From contig NC_063017.1 of NCBI RefSeq assembly GCF_020509005.1, forward strand, positions 3,658,001 through 3,722,000: a DNA stretch of 64,000 nt, given 5' to 3'. The position numbers and the translations under genes are program-made. The notes below the pieces were generated by a model. It did no database searches and had not been told where the DNA came from. It was given only the letters and a program-made list of their open reading frames with translations. Of this stretch, positions 21,688-32,715 are shown in pieces (position 1 is the first letter of the stretch; each line of letters opens with the position of its first letter). The DNA comes from Fulvia fulva (taxonomy: Eukaryota > Ascomycota > Dothideomycetes > Mycosphaerellales > Mycosphaerellaceae).

Positions 21688-23595
21688 CTAGTGTCTTGAG
21701 GTGATATTACCGTATGGGATCCACGGCGAACTAGCTGTAGGCACCGCTGAGTCCGACACATCCTCCGACACCGTGGCAGAAGCGGTAGCATCTGTAGCTG
21801 GGTGTGTGATGCTGGCAGCAACAGTCCATCCAGTGGCGGTCTGCAGAACCGAGATGTCCGTGTAGAGACCACAGCGTGTCGAGTATCCGAACTGCACACC
21901 ATCGCAGTCGCCGGTGCATGACGCTACACAATCTGCAAGGTCGCTGGCAGAAGTGTATGAGGAGTGAGCCGCAGAGAAGACGCTATCGCAGTTGACAGCG
22001 AAGTAGTTGCCACTGCTGGGCTCGACGTAGACCTCGTTGTCGGCGCCGGGGCAGATCAGCTCGCCAATGTTGGTGACCTGAGCAGGGATGGACGAGGTTG
22101 TCAGACGGATCGCACCCGAAGCGGAGGTCGCTGTCAAGAGCAGTGACTTCGACACAGTGACTTCGACAGCCGGCGATGGCAATGATGACACCACGACTGG
22201 GCCGACAGGACCAGTCCCCGTGGGCCAAGGAAATGGAGCTGGGAGATCGCTGATGGAGCGTGCTGTGGAGGCCACCGTTGGAGCCGACGTAGATTCTCTG
22301 AGAGTCTGCGTAAGGGTGCTGTCATCCTCGCCATCGATGTCTGCTGCGAGGAGTATGTATGGCAGATCCTTCTTGTTCTTCGTCTCCATGCCTTGCTTAC
22401 ATCCGTGACACTCCTTGTAGCCAGGGTACCACATGGCAGCGATGCAGGTGACATCCTGGTCGCAGTTCTGCAGACATTCTTCGACATCCTCGGCGCCATC
22501 CGGGAAGATGACGGTGCTCTCGCAAGTAGGCTCCATGCCGCAGAGCACAGTGTAGGATCCATTTAGCTGGTCAAGGTATGGTACTCCATCACACTGTGGG
22601 CAAGCAAGTGCATTTGAGTTGCAGCCACTGCCAATAGGCAGTATTGAGAAGGTGGGTTCCTCAGAGGATGTGACAGAGGTCGCGCCGTAGCCTGCTGGTG
22701 GTGGGTGCATGGGTCTGCCGGATGGCTTGCCGGTGGGTAGAGCCACACTGGGGACTGACGACTTTGGCTTGGTCGTGCTGGTTGAAAGAGTCAAGCTTGT
22801 GACAGCAGAAGACGCTGTCTTGGTGGAAACAGGCAAGAATGCGGTGTAGCCAGCCCTCGATACCGGGCGAAGGTCGTCATCTTTGGCGATCTCGCAGTTT
22901 CGGTCATCGTAGTACATGGTGCCCTTGCAGAAATCTAAGTCATCGCAGGTATCGAGACATTCGCCTGGCGACATCCAGTCTTGAGGCGAGTAGCTGTCGG
23001 TGGAATCAAGATCGCTATCGCAGAGCAAGGTGTACTTGTCGCCATGCTCGCTCTCGACCTCGCGGCCGTTGCAAGCGGGACAGAGGTTGGTGAGAGTCAG
23101 GTTGCACCGGGCATCGGCGTTAGTTGGTGCCGGGAAAGGACTGCCGATGGTGGAGGTGGTCGGCTTCGGTTCTGAGCGCGGGAGACGGAGCAGGTGGGTG
23201 ACGCCAGGCACACGGCGCAGTCCTTGAGTCTGGCCAGTGGCGATGATGCAGCTTCCATTGGCGAGCATGTTGACGCCAGAGCAGTCATTCTCAGACTCCT
23301 CACATGCTTCGAGACAGATGTGGGTGCTGGTGTCGCCCTCTACCTCGTCCTCGGTGGTCGTCTCGAATTGCCATCCACATGACACGGCGTAGGTGATGCC
23401 AGCAGCGGAGGTGATGTTGGTGGCGTCACATGCTGGGCAGAGTGTGTCGGTGAGCTCACAGGTGGCGGCTCTGGCAGCCTTGGTGCTGAAGGCCAATTCT
23501 TCTTCTGGTACTGCGGCGCGTGGGAAGATGGGATCGGCCAATGCTGACGCGGCAGAGGCTGCCAGCAGTGCTGCAGCAGTGAATGCGGACTTCAT
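21688..23595 (-). CDS. Secreted protein with four Cys-rich PAN/apple-like repeats
   Basis: A 635-residue protein from the ATG at 23595. This start gives a clear signal peptide (MKSAFTAAALLAASAASALA), whereas the open frame extends upstream without one. Four related Cys-rich modules follow. Each of the first three opens with a Cys-Pro pair (LCPACDA, LCPACNG, ACPQCDG; the fourth has ICPGADN), then Y-x2-x-C, then (E/D)CL..C....C and a closing Cys. Modules sit at roughly residues 47-130, 160-245, 310-395 and 500-590, separated by Ser/Thr/Pro-rich linkers likely to be O-glycosylated. Spacing resembles PAN/apple-type carbohydrate or protein binding folds, but I cannot confirm the family. No GPI signal is visible (C-terminus GNITSRH). 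A wall or extracellular adhesin-like role is inference. Confidence 0.75.
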   Translation of the reverse strand: MKSAFTAAALLAASAASALADPIFPRAAVPEEELAFSTKAARAATCELTDTLCPACDATNITSAAGITYAVSCGWQFETTTEDEVEGDTSTHICLEACEESENDCSGVNMLANGSCIIATGQTQGLRRVPGVTHLLRLPRSEPKPTTSTIGSPFPAPTNADARCNLTLTNLCPACNGREVESEHGDKYTLLCDSDLDSTDSYSPQDWMSPGECLDTCDDLDFCKGTMYYDDRNCEIAKDDDLRPVSRAGYTAFLPVSTKTASSAVTSLTLSTSTTKPKSSVPSVALPTGKPSGRPMHPPPAGYGATSVTSSEEPTFSILPIGSGCNSNALACPQCDGVPYLDQLNGSYTVLCGMEPTCESTVIFPDGAEDVEECLQNCDQDVTCIAAMWYPGYKECHGCKQGMETKNKKDLPYILLAADIDGEDDSTLTQTLRESTSAPTVASTARSISDLPAPFPWPTGTGPVGPVVVSSLPSPAVEVTVSKSLLLTATSASGAIRLTTSSIPAQVTNIGELICPGADNEVYVEPSSGNYFAVNCDSVFSAAHSSYTSASDLADCVASCTGDCDGVQFGYSTRCGLYTDISVLQTATGWTVAASITHPATDATASATVSEDVSDSAVPTASSPWIPYGNITSRH

Positions 23596-24957
23596 GCTGT
23601 CATTAGTGTGTCGTGGGATGTGCGGTAACGAGTGGATGCTGCCGTAGCGGAACAGAGGGAACGAGTGGGGTGAAAGGAACGAGTGTGTTGTTAGAACGGA
23701 ACGAAGGCGTGTGTCGGTGTGTTGAAGGTGGAGTTGGCGATGACGGGAAGTGGTGGTGGAAGTCGCAGTGCTCCTCGTGGCGTCTTGAGCCGTGAGAGCG
23801 CGTTTGTTACATGTAGCCGGGATCTGAAGCAAGGCACGCGAACACATGTCTGCGTTTCAAACACCTCGCTTCATCTCATTTCCTCAATGCAAAGTCTTGC
23901 ATTCGTGAGATCATCTACAGTGCCCTGCAAAATGTCCCTTGACCAGTCTATGGAGATGATGTATGCTGCCAGCCGGCGCATGGCTGCAGGTGCAAGTCTC
24001 TCTTTCACAAAGCTTCTCTTCGCCGCACGGTATGCTCGCCATGCCCAGTCATCGCCTGCAGACGTCTTGTTCGCAGTTCGCAGGAGTTCACAAGTGATCG
24101 TCTTGCTTGACCAGGATGTGTACCAGCTCTTGCTTGACCTCGTGTCACCTCAGATGCCGTCTACCATGTCCTCCCGCGTCATTGTCTGCTGTCATCACAT
24201 CCTCCCCTCCTCTTCACCGGTAGTATTGCACATACAGGTGCCTGACAGGAGGAGCGGCAGTCATGCGACGGCTGAGGTCTGCTCACTGCACCGCTGCAAG
24301 CATCCCCTCGTGCCCCTGTATCATTGGATGTCGGCTCAGGTGACCTCCTCCAGCGGTGCGGTACGATGCACAAAGCTCTTGACCACCGCTGCACAACGAC
24401 ACTCGGGCAGTGACGCTACCGTCGTTTACAACTACAAGACAGTCGCATCTCTCGCATGCGAATTCATCCATCCCACCATCTCTTTGCGCCTCGCATGGGA
24501 ATGCGATGCTCTGCGATTGGCTGCTGCAACAATCGAGACGGCTAATAAGAAGCAAGCCGCGGGTGGATTCACGGCTTGCAGCCACGAGCTCGGAACATGG
24601 CACCTCCGTTACCATGGACATAGACATCATGCACCCTTAAAGACAGCGCCCCGGTAGGCCTTCACTGCTGCCAAGTGCACCTGCTCTTCTCTTGGATCTT
24701 GAGTGCTTTCTTTGCGGTCGCGATACTCCTGACCATAACAGCGCTATTGACACTACACCGGCCGTTGCACTCGCCTGCGGGAACATTCCATTCGGATAAC
24801 CCACGCCGATCGTGTGTAGAGACACAAACAATCGCGAGCCTCGCCGCACACTGGACATCGAGAGCACCGCTCTCCGCTTTCAACTGGGCGACTACTTCCA
24901 CCACCGTGGCCTTGACGGCGCCACACTCACTTTGCTCCTCGTCGCCACACAAACACG
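23596..24957. other. 1.36-kb divergent intergenic region upstream of the ABC transporter
   Basis: An open frame at 23719-24657 (plus strand) starts antisense to the secreted gene's 5' end and has no recognisable domain, so I treat it as chance. The unusual length suggests an extended regulatory region for the secreted-protein gene, the ABC transporter, or both. No classic PDRE (TCCGCGGA) was noticed. Confidence 0.4.
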
Positions 24958-27900
24958 ATGACGCCCGACCCCGAGAAGAGAGAGCTGTGCGACAGCTCAA
25001 GTCAAGATGGCCTCGAGTCGCGGGACGAGATCACCATGGGTGGTCACGAGAAGGCACAGCTGGGACAAACACCCTTTCCAACCATGCTGCCCAACGAGCC
25101 AGCACCACCTCTGCATCGGCTAGACTCTCAGATACCGAAGAAGACGGACGAGGAGAAGAAGGACACCGACGACGTGTTTTCACACCTGCCAGAGCATGAA
25201 GCCGCGATACTGAGGCGGCAGCTGGAAATCCCACCCGTCAAGGTCACATACAAAGCTCTGTACCGATACGCGACCAAGATAGATCTTCTCCTCATGGTCA
25301 TCTGCAGTATATGCGCCATTGCTGGAGGAGCTGCTCTGCCGCTGATGACGATTATCTTCGGATCGCTTGCTGGAACATTTCAAGGTTTCTTCCAGGGTAC
25401 AACGACCGGGGCCGACTTCTCGAGTACAATCAGCCACTTGACACTGTACTTTGTCTACCTAGGCATTGGAGAATTTGTCGTCACCTACATTGCCACCGTC
25501 GGCTTCATCTACACGGGAGAACACATCTCCGGCAAAATTCGACAACACTACCTTGCTAGCATCCTTCGCCAAAACATTGGCTACTTCGATAAGCTTGGCG
25601 CTGGCGAGATCACGACCAGGATCACCGCCGATACCAACCTTGTCCAGGATGGTATCTCCGAGAAAGTCGGTCTTACTTTGACCGCGATTGCGACCTTCGT
25701 TGCTGCGTACGTGATTGGCTATATCAAGTTCTGGAAGCTCACCCTCATCCTGACCTCGACCATCGTGGCCATCTTCTTGACCATGGGAGGCCTTGGACAA
25801 TTCATCGTGAAGTGGAACAAACTGTCACTCTCATCGTACGCAGAGGGCGGAACCGTCGCTGAGGAAGTCATTAGCTCCATTCGCAATGCCATTGCGTTCG
25901 GCACCCAGGACAAGCTTGCCAAGGAATACGACAAGCATCTGGGCGTCGCAGAGAAGTCGGGCTTCAAGACCAAGGCCATCACGGGCTCGATGATAGGATT
26001 CTTGATGTGCTATGTCTACCTCACATACTCGTTGGCGTTCTGGTTAGGAAGTCGGTACGTGGTGAGCAATGAGGCTACGCTATCGGATGTACTCACAATC
26101 TTGTTGTCCATCATGATCGGTGCCTTTGCTTTGGGTAACGTCGCGCCGAACATCCAGGCCTTCACGACATCGATTGCTGCTGCAGCCAAAATCTACGCTA
26201 CTATTGATCGCAAGTCGCCATTGGACCCAACCTCCCAGGAAGGCGAGAGGATCGAGAACCTGCAGGGTGTTGTTGAGCTTCGTGACATCAAGCATATCTA
26301 TCCTTCCAGGCCGGAAGTGACCGTCATGCAGGATGTGAACCTCGTCGTGCCTGCAGGTAAGACCACCGCTCTTGTAGGCGCTTCTGGCTCAGGCAAGAGC
26401 ACGATTGTCGGTCTCGTTGAACGCTTCTACGATCCTGTAGGTGGTGAGGTTCTCCTTGATGGGCTTAACATCCAGGCGCTCAATCTTCGATGGCTACGAC
26501 AGCAGATCAGTCTTGTATCCCAGGAGCCAACTCTTTTTGCGGCTACGATTGCTGGCAACATTCGACATGGCCTCATCGGCACCGAGCACGAGTCACTGCC
26601 AGAGGATAAGATTCGAGAACTCATCGAAGATGCGGCGAAACAGGCGAATGCTCACGACTTCATTTCTTCTCTGCCAGAGGGTTACGAAACCAATGTTGGC
26701 GAGCGAGGCTTCTTGCTATCCGGTGGCCAAAAGCAACGTATTGCCATCGCAAGAGCGATTGTCAGCGACCCCAAGATCCTCCTACTCGATGAAGCCACTT
26801 CAGCCCTTGACACGAAGAGTGAAGGTGTGGTGCAAGCAGCTTTGGACAAGGCGGCCCAAGGAAGAACCACCATTGTCATTGCTCATCGACTCAGCACCAT
26901 CAAAGATGCGGACAACATCGTCGTCATGTCACAAGGGCACATCGTTGAGCAGGGTAACCACAATGAACTCCTCGAGCGCAAGGAAGCATACTACAACCTC
27001 GTCGAGGCACAGAAGCTTGCAGCTGAGACTGAGCAGAAGCGCGAAGAGGAGATGGAGATCCTTGATGACGACCTGAATGACGGCAACTTGCTTGAGAAGT
27101 CTTCGACTGATCATGTCCAGGAGTACGAGGAAGATCCAAACGACCTGACGCTGGGCAGAAGCAAGTCGGTCCAATCCGCATCGAGCAAAGTTCTCGCAAG
27201 CAGGAACTCTGAGTCATCATCAAAGTATTCACTCTGGACACTGATCAAGGTCGTCGGATCTTTCAACAAGAAGGAGTGGCAATACATGCTGGTTGGCTTA
27301 GCCTCTGCCATCATCTGTGGAGCTGGTAACCCTGTGCAGGCTGTCTTTTTCGCCAAGTCTATCACCGCCCTGGCACTTCCACCTAGTCAGTATGATGAGC
27401 TGCGGTCACAAGCCAACTTTTGGAGCTGGATGTATTTCATGCTTGCCCTGGTCCAGCTGATCTCGTACCTGATCGAGGGTGTTGCTTTTGCGTACTGCAG
27501 TGAGAAGCTTGTGCACCGCGCTAGAGACATGTCATTCCGTGTGATGCTGAGGCAGGACATTGCTTTCTTCGATAAGGAAGAGAACTCCGCCGGAGCACTT
27601 ACCAGCTTCTTGAGTACTGAGACGACGCATCTGGCGGGCATGTCTGGAGTCACGCTCGGCACGATTCTTCTGGTCACAACGACTCTGGTCATCGGTTTCA
27701 CCATCGCTTTGGCTATCGGCTGGAAACTCGCGCTTGTATGCATCGCCACCGTGCCGATTGTCCTAGCATGTGGTTTCTTCCGCTTCTGGATGCTCGCAAG
27801 GTTCCAAGCTCGCGCAAAGAAAGCCTACGAAAAGTCCGCCTCCTACGCTTGCGAAGCCACGTCTGCCATCCGCACCGTCGCCTCCCTGACCCGCGAAGAC

Positions 27901-29031
27901 GACGTCTGGAACCACTACCACCTCCAAATCGTCGACCAGGAATCCAAATCCCTCGTCTCCGTCCTCCGCTCCAGCAGTCTTTACGCCGCATCGCAGTCAT
28001 TGATGTTCCTCTGCATCGCTTTGGGATTCTGGTACGGCGGCACCCTCATCGGCAGCGGCGAGTACGATCTCTTCCAGTTCTTCCTCTGCTTCTCCGCTGT
28101 TATCTTCGGTGCGCAGTCTGCAGGTACTATCTTCAGTTTCGCACCGGATATGGGTAAGGCTAAACACGCCGCGGCGGAGATGAAGACGATGTTCGACCGC
28201 AAACCCGAAATCGACACGTGGAGCACCGAGGGCGAAGTCCTCGAGACCATGCATGGCGACATCGAGTTCCGCGACGTCCACTTCCGCTACCCTACCCGAC
28301 CAGAACAGCCCGTCCTCCGCGGTCTGGACCTCCAAGTCCGACCAGGCCAATACGTCGCTCTCGTTGGCGCCTCAGGCTGCGGAAAATCCACTACCATCGC
28401 CATGCTGGAACGATTCTACAACCCCCTCGTCGGAGGCATCTACGTGGACGGCAAAGAAATCTCATCACTAAACGTCAACTCCTACCGCAACCACCTCGCC
28501 CTCGTGTCCCAGGAACCAACGCTGTACCAGGGCACGATCCGCGAGAACATCCTCCTAGGAGCAGACAAGAAGGACTGCGACGTCTCGGAGGAGTCGATAG
28601 TACAGGCATGCAAAGACGCGAATATCTACGACTTCATCCTCTCCCTGCCCGACGGCTTCTCCACCGTCGTCGGGTCCAAGGGGTCCATGTTGTCGGGTGG
28701 ACAGAAGCAACGTGTCGCTATTGCTCGCGCGCTCTTGCGGGATCCTAAGATTTTGCTGCTTGATGAAGCGACCAGTGCATTGGATAGTGAGAGCGAGAAG
28801 GTCGTCCAAGCGGCACTGGACAAAGCCGCAAAGGGACGCACTACAATCGCAGTAGCGCACCGCCTCTCGACAATCCAGAAAGCAGACATGATCTACGTCT
28901 TCGACCAAGGGCGGATCGTGGAGAATGGGACGCATTCAGAACTGATTGCGATGAAGGGGCGGTATTTTGAGTTGGTGAATTTGCAGAGTTTGGGGCGGAC
29001 GTCAAGTTGGAGGAGGACTGTTGGGGAGTAA
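24958..29031 (+). CDS. Full-size ABC-B multidrug transporter (MDR/Pmd1-like)
   Basis: A single-exon protein of 1357 aa with the order TMD1-NBD1-TMD2-NBD2. NBD1 has Walker A GASGSGKST near residue 475, signature LSGGQKQR near 588 and Walker B ILLLDEATSALD near 607. NBD2 has GASGCGKST near 1137, LSGGQKQR near 1245 and LLLDEATSALD near 1263. Each TMD carries six predicted spans. An N-terminal hydrophilic region of about 95 residues and a charged linker (about 690-760) match fungal ABCB1-type pumps such as S. pombe Pmd1. All catalytic motifs are intact, so the pump should be active in ATP-driven export of hydrophobic compounds across the plasma membrane. Substrates are unknown. No biosynthetic genes adjoin it, so a general detoxification role is more likely than a pathway-specific one. 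Confidence 0.93.
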   Translation: MTPDPEKRELCDSSSQDGLESRDEITMGGHEKAQLGQTPFPTMLPNEPAPPLHRLDSQIPKKTDEEKKDTDDVFSHLPEHEAAILRRQLEIPPVKVTYKALYRYATKIDLLLMVICSICAIAGGAALPLMTIIFGSLAGTFQGFFQGTTTGADFSSTISHLTLYFVYLGIGEFVVTYIATVGFIYTGEHISGKIRQHYLASILRQNIGYFDKLGAGEITTRITADTNLVQDGISEKVGLTLTAIATFVAAYVIGYIKFWKLTLILTSTIVAIFLTMGGLGQFIVKWNKLSLSSYAEGGTVAEEVISSIRNAIAFGTQDKLAKEYDKHLGVAEKSGFKTKAITGSMIGFLMCYVYLTYSLAFWLGSRYVVSNEATLSDVLTILLSIMIGAFALGNVAPNIQAFTTSIAAAAKIYATIDRKSPLDPTSQEGERIENLQGVVELRDIKHIYPSRPEVTVMQDVNLVVPAGKTTALVGASGSGKSTIVGLVERFYDPVGGEVLLDGLNIQALNLRWLRQQISLVSQEPTLFAATIAGNIRHGLIGTEHESLPEDKIRELIEDAAKQANAHDFISSLPEGYETNVGERGFLLSGGQKQRIAIARAIVSDPKILLLDEATSALDTKSEGVVQAALDKAAQGRTTIVIAHRLSTIKDADNIVVMSQGHIVEQGNHNELLERKEAYYNLVEAQKLAAETEQKREEEMEILDDDLNDGNLLEKSSTDHVQEYEEDPNDLTLGRSKSVQSASSKVLASRNSESSSKYSLWTLIKVVGSFNKKEWQYMLVGLASAIICGAGNPVQAVFFAKSITALALPPSQYDELRSQANFWSWMYFMLALVQLISYLIEGVAFAYCSEKLVHRARDMSFRVMLRQDIAFFDKEENSAGALTSFLSTETTHLAGMSGVTLGTILLVTTTLVIGFTIALAIGWKLALVCIATVPIVLACGFFRFWMLARFQARAKKAYEKSASYACEATSAIRTVASLTREDDVWNHYHLQIVDQESKSLVSVLRSSSLYAASQSLMFLCIALGFWYGGTLIGSGEYDLFQFFLCFSAVIFGAQSAGTIFSFAPDMGKAKHAAAEMKTMFDRKPEIDTWSTEGEVLETMHGDIEFRDVHFRYPTRPEQPVLRGLDLQVRPGQYVALVGASGCGKSTTIAMLERFYNPLVGGIYVDGKEISSLNVNSYRNHLALVSQEPTLYQGTIRENILLGADKKDCDVSEESIVQACKDANIYDFILSLPDGFSTVVGSKGSMLSGGQKQRVAIARALLRDPKILLLDEATSALDSESEKVVQAALDKAAKGRTTIAVAHRLSTIQKADMIYVFDQGRIVENGTHSELIAMKGRYFELVNLQSLGRTSSWRRTVGE

Positions 29032-29034
29032 GGA

Positions 29035-29580
29035 GATATTTTAGTACGACTGTTGCATTTGGCATTTCTGAGCGAGGCGTTGGGTAGGGTATTGGGTTTG
29101 GGTTTGGATGCAGAGGCCGGCATTTTTGGCTACAGGCTTTGCAGGAGAAGGGATTATGGAGATGAGAGATGAACGATGAGGATACGGCAGATTTGGCGTA
29201 GCGTTGCATGTGAGGAAGATGCATACTGATGCTGATCTGATGGCTGTTCCCCCTTTCGACTACCAGAGACATCGGTCGGTGAACGGATGTGCCACACCAA
29301 CGCCATGGTGCGCCTTCAAGGCACGGAGGCTGACTGTTGTGCAAGCACACCTCGGACCACGCGATCAATGCAATAGCCTCTTTCGAAGCGCAGGTCCACA
29401 TGCGTATTCTCTGGTAATGTGCCACTTGCGTATTGAAGCGGAGACCTGTAGTCTTCGCTCCATGTATTGGAGAGGATACCATGGCTCTGTAGCACTCTTC
29501 AGCTAGCTGGTCCCTTGAGTATCTAAGCCGTGAAGATCGCATCGGTCGTGGTTCTTCGATTTCTTGCACCATACCCGAGA
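29035..29580. other. Intergenic region after the ABC transporter
   Basis: About 550 bp with no supported gene. A minus-strand frame (28841-29572) runs antisense to the transporter's 3' end and is rejected. Confidence 0.4.
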
Positions 29581-31001
29581 ATGAGCTCTTCTCCGGGCGA
29601 AAGGACGGAGCTGCTCCAGAAGAAAGAGCAGACGCCAGCTCTCATTCGACTACTGTATTACAGCAGTGCCATCCATTTTGTCGGCTACATTACGGTCTTT
29701 CTCTGTGAGCACTACTGTGTCCAACCCCACAAGATCACAGCAGATATTGACGAGGCATACCAATAGTGACATATGTTCTAAAGCGTTTTCTGCCCCTCTC
29801 GCACTATGGCCCATTCAACTGGGTCAGCGCTCTTATCGTGCTCGTCATTGCTTCCGGCACAGTCACCGTCGCGACACCCCTCTCCCCGATGAAACTCGCC
29901 ATGCCATCGGAGCAACCTCTCCGCGAATGACAATCCCTCACCCTCCTCCTCCTCCTCCTCCTCCTCCTCCTCCTCCTCATCACCAAAGGTCTCAACCGCG
30001 TTACAGTCCTTCGCTCCGCTGCCGAAATGCGTCACCTCCAGCAACTCGACTCGCGAATTCGTTTCGTGGTCCTGACAGAAAAAGGCCACGACTTCGATGC
30101 CAATGAACTAGGCGTTGAGATTGTCTTCGTCCCCAATAGTTACCAAGCCCCCAACGCGCTGTACAAAGCTCGCGCCTTGGAGTACTATCGCGTGCAGTGT
30201 CTGCAAGAAAGATCTCCAGAACACTGGGATCCTACACCTCAACGAAGAAACAGCGGTAGATACACATTGCGTTTTGACCTGCATCTCCTTCATCGAGCGA
30301 AGCCTACACGACTGGGGCCAGGGCATCATCCTCTACAACACAGTAAACTACTGGTCCAACCCACTCCTCACCTTCGCCGAGATCCTCCGCTTTCGCGAGG
30401 ACCTGGGTCGCTTTCTAATAATATCCAGCATGGACGACTCCAGAAGACGATCTTGGGATGCCATGGAAGTTTCTTACTGACCAACGCGACGGTTGAGAAT
30501 GCCGCGACGTGGGATACACCCTGTGTCGCTGAGGACTTCTGGTTCGGAGGTCGAGTTTGGAGGTCGGGGAGTGGGAATGGATGAATCCCTGCGCTGGCGA
30601 GGGAGCAGAGTAATGAGACGATTCTGGACTTTATGAAGCAGAGGAGGCGATGGTTGAAGGGACTGTGGGCGGCTTCTGGGGTGTTTGGCAAAGCGGTGGT
30701 GGGGACTTGGGTTCTGTCTATTGCGGAATTGTCGTTGGCGGCTGTGTACTTGGCTGGAGTCATCAATATGCCGGTGTGGTTGGATGTATGGATGAGGGGG
30801 TACTTTAGTAGTGCGAGCTTTACGGTGGGTTTTGCGACTTTCTGCTCGGATCTGGATGCGGGAGTGCCGTGGTGGAGGATGGGGTGGCATTTGGTGATGA
30901 CGCCGGTGTTGTCGTTTGCGGTGCAGGTTCTGCAGACTGTTACGTTGGTGTGTAGTGTTGCTACGCCTGCGAAGGGCTTTCATATTGTGGCGAAGAAGTG
31001 A
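29581..31001 (+). pseudogene. Broken family-2 glycosyltransferase (egghead/BRE-3-like)
   Basis: The pieces follow the order of beta-1,4-mannosyltransferase Egh/BRE-3 homologues. They are a TM-containing N-terminus (29581-29766), FNWVSALIVLVIASG (about 29820), RIRFVVLTEKGHDF and ALYKARALEYYRV (30050-30190), ILHLNEETAVDTHCV (about 30228-30280), DWGQGIILYNTVNYWSNP (about 30310), CHGSFLLTNATVENAATWDT and EDFWFG (30450-30550), and KQRRRWLKGLW (about 30635) with terminal TM spans to 31001. They do not share a frame. The frame moves between 29763 and 29820, one extra base sits near 30225 (TGGGATC), it returns near 30412, and a TGA at 30582-30584 replaces a conserved Trp (GNG-stop-IPA). No introns explain these breaks. 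The catalytic regions are otherwise well kept, so decay looks recent. Sequencing error is possible for single sites but unlikely for all. Confidence 0.75.
29942..29977 (+). repeat. (CCT)12 microsatellite inside the glycosyltransferase remnant
   Basis: Twelve CCT units. In the frame that continues into ITKGLNRVTVLRSAAEM they read as CTC (Leu) codons, giving a poly-Leu run; in other frames they read Pro or Ser. Expansion could have contributed to loss of the reading frame. Confidence 0.75.
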
Positions 31002-31317
31002 GGACGAAGTCAGGAAGAAGGAGAGCGAGGAGGTAGAAGGTGCATAGACAGTGGCCAATTGTGGTATTGGTCTTGTACACTATAGCCCGTTAGCACACAT
31101 GATCCAGAGACTTCGTCCCTCCGCGGCAACCCCTGAGTGAATGCCTTTGCTGGCCATGTGAAAGAGTGAAAGGAGAGATGCCCACTTGAAGAAATGGCAA
31201 GGACATGCTCGATGCCCCCACCCTTTTTTCGGCACGAGCCGAAATCGATCCGCCTGAACAACAACGCGTCTTCACTTGGTGACCAACTTTCATCACCCAC
31301 AACATCACAGGTCATGG

Positions 31318-32643
31318 ATGTCGGGAACGAGCAGGATGCAGTCTTTCAAGTTCCACGATTTGACGCCTTTCCAGGGTAAGTCAGCTGCTGTGAAGCGGCC
31401 GCGAGAGATCACAGAATTCTCCTTCGACGACGACCATGTCTGCTTTCCACTAGACTCCCGAAGCCTGCGATACTACTTTCCACCAGATATCGATGTTCCG
31501 TATGTACGAGATCGTCCGCGCATCGATCTTTCGGCCGGCTTCACATCCTTTCGAAAGTACGATGACGCCGCTGATCTCGGCCTCAACCCTCTGCTCGATA
31601 CCATTCAGCAGTATGAAGAGCAAACGAAGACACAGCTGCAGGCTGATGTCCTTACGTGGCGGGGCATGATGACGAAGGTATGCATGACCACGGAAACTGG
31701 AGGGAGTCGACTAATGGGAGTAGATTCTGGTGGCACCTTTCGACATGTTCGGCGAGTTTAAGATGCTTGCCACCTGCTTCGAAGTATGCATCAATCGATG
31801 TCTTGCATCTCATGAAGCTCTAATGTGATATGTAGGGTACTATCTACATTGAGCAAGACAAGATGATCAAAGCTGTGGAGAACGAAATCGCGAATCGTCG
31901 TCACAACAATGGTCGTCACAACAATGCATATCCAGCAGAACAAATGCAATATTGGGGTATGTATGAACGTGATGTGATTATGCATACATCAGCTTAATTT
32001 TCTAGGCTACAAGTTCGAGACACTAGCCACGCTACCACGACCATGGTCTGAGTGCAGCCGAGAAGAAATCGAAAATCGTGAAGCCGAGACTGTGAGCAAC
32101 TATGCCCAATACTGCTCAGTCGTGCGGACTGGCATAGGAAACCACAGTATTGTCATTGGCGGCGAAGTCGACGCTGTCATTGGGTGCAAGCCAGACGAGC
32201 CGACAGATCCAATCCCATACGTCGAACTGAAGACCAGTGAGGACTTCCACAGCAACGACCAGAAGTCCGCCAAGAAGTTCGAGCGAAAGATGTGCCGCTT
32301 CTGGGCACAATCATTCCTCCTGGGCGTGCCCAAGATTGTCATTGGCTTCCGCAACAAGGACGGCTTCCTGCAACGACTTGAGGCATGGGACACGCTGGAC
32401 ATCCCAAACTTTGTCAAGCGGCAAGGTATGCAGACTTGGGATGGAAATACCTGCATCAACTTCGCGGCTGCCTTTCTCGACTTCCTCAAGCAGCAAATAA
32501 CCGGAGAAGGCACCTGGACCATCGAGCGCAAGAAGGGTGCCAATGAGATCTTGTTGTCAAAAATCAGTGACGATTATGACAAGAAGATCGTGGGCCGAAG
32601 CTTCCGACAGCATCGGGAAGATTTCTCGTTCGATGCATCTTGA
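31318..32643 (+). CDS. RAI1: Rai1/DXO-family decapping nuclease (four exons)
   Basis: The proposed CDS is join(31318..31677, 31724..31783, 31836..31956, 32006..32643), 392 aa. The introns are 46, 52 and 49 nt with GTATG-type donors and TAG acceptors, all in phase. The joined protein reads SFKFHDLTPFQGKSAAVKRP at the start, then a Ser/Leu-Arg-Tyr-Tyr segment, then LTWRGMMTKILVAPFD. The metal-binding acidic motifs follow: KFETLATLPRPW, GGEVDAVIG and YVELKTS. These are the diagnostic Rai1/DXO residues. Rai1 partners the nuclear 5'-3' exonuclease Rat1 and removes incomplete or non-canonical mRNA 5' caps. An alternative start at Met7 (31336) is possible. The gene converges on the minus-strand Cys-rich gene, with about 70 bp between stop codons. 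Confidence 0.9.
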
Positions 32644-32715
32644 AAACTGACTAGGATCAAGGCTGTCTGAATGGATGACAGGTATTTGGCAATCTTGTCG
32701 ACTCACTGGTGGTGT

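Noticed and set aside
23719..24657. 312-codon plus-strand open frame upstream of the ABC transporter
   Set aside because: It begins antisense to the secreted protein gene, has no recognisable domain, and its composition (many Ser, His, Cys, Arg) looks like chance in GC-rich DNA.
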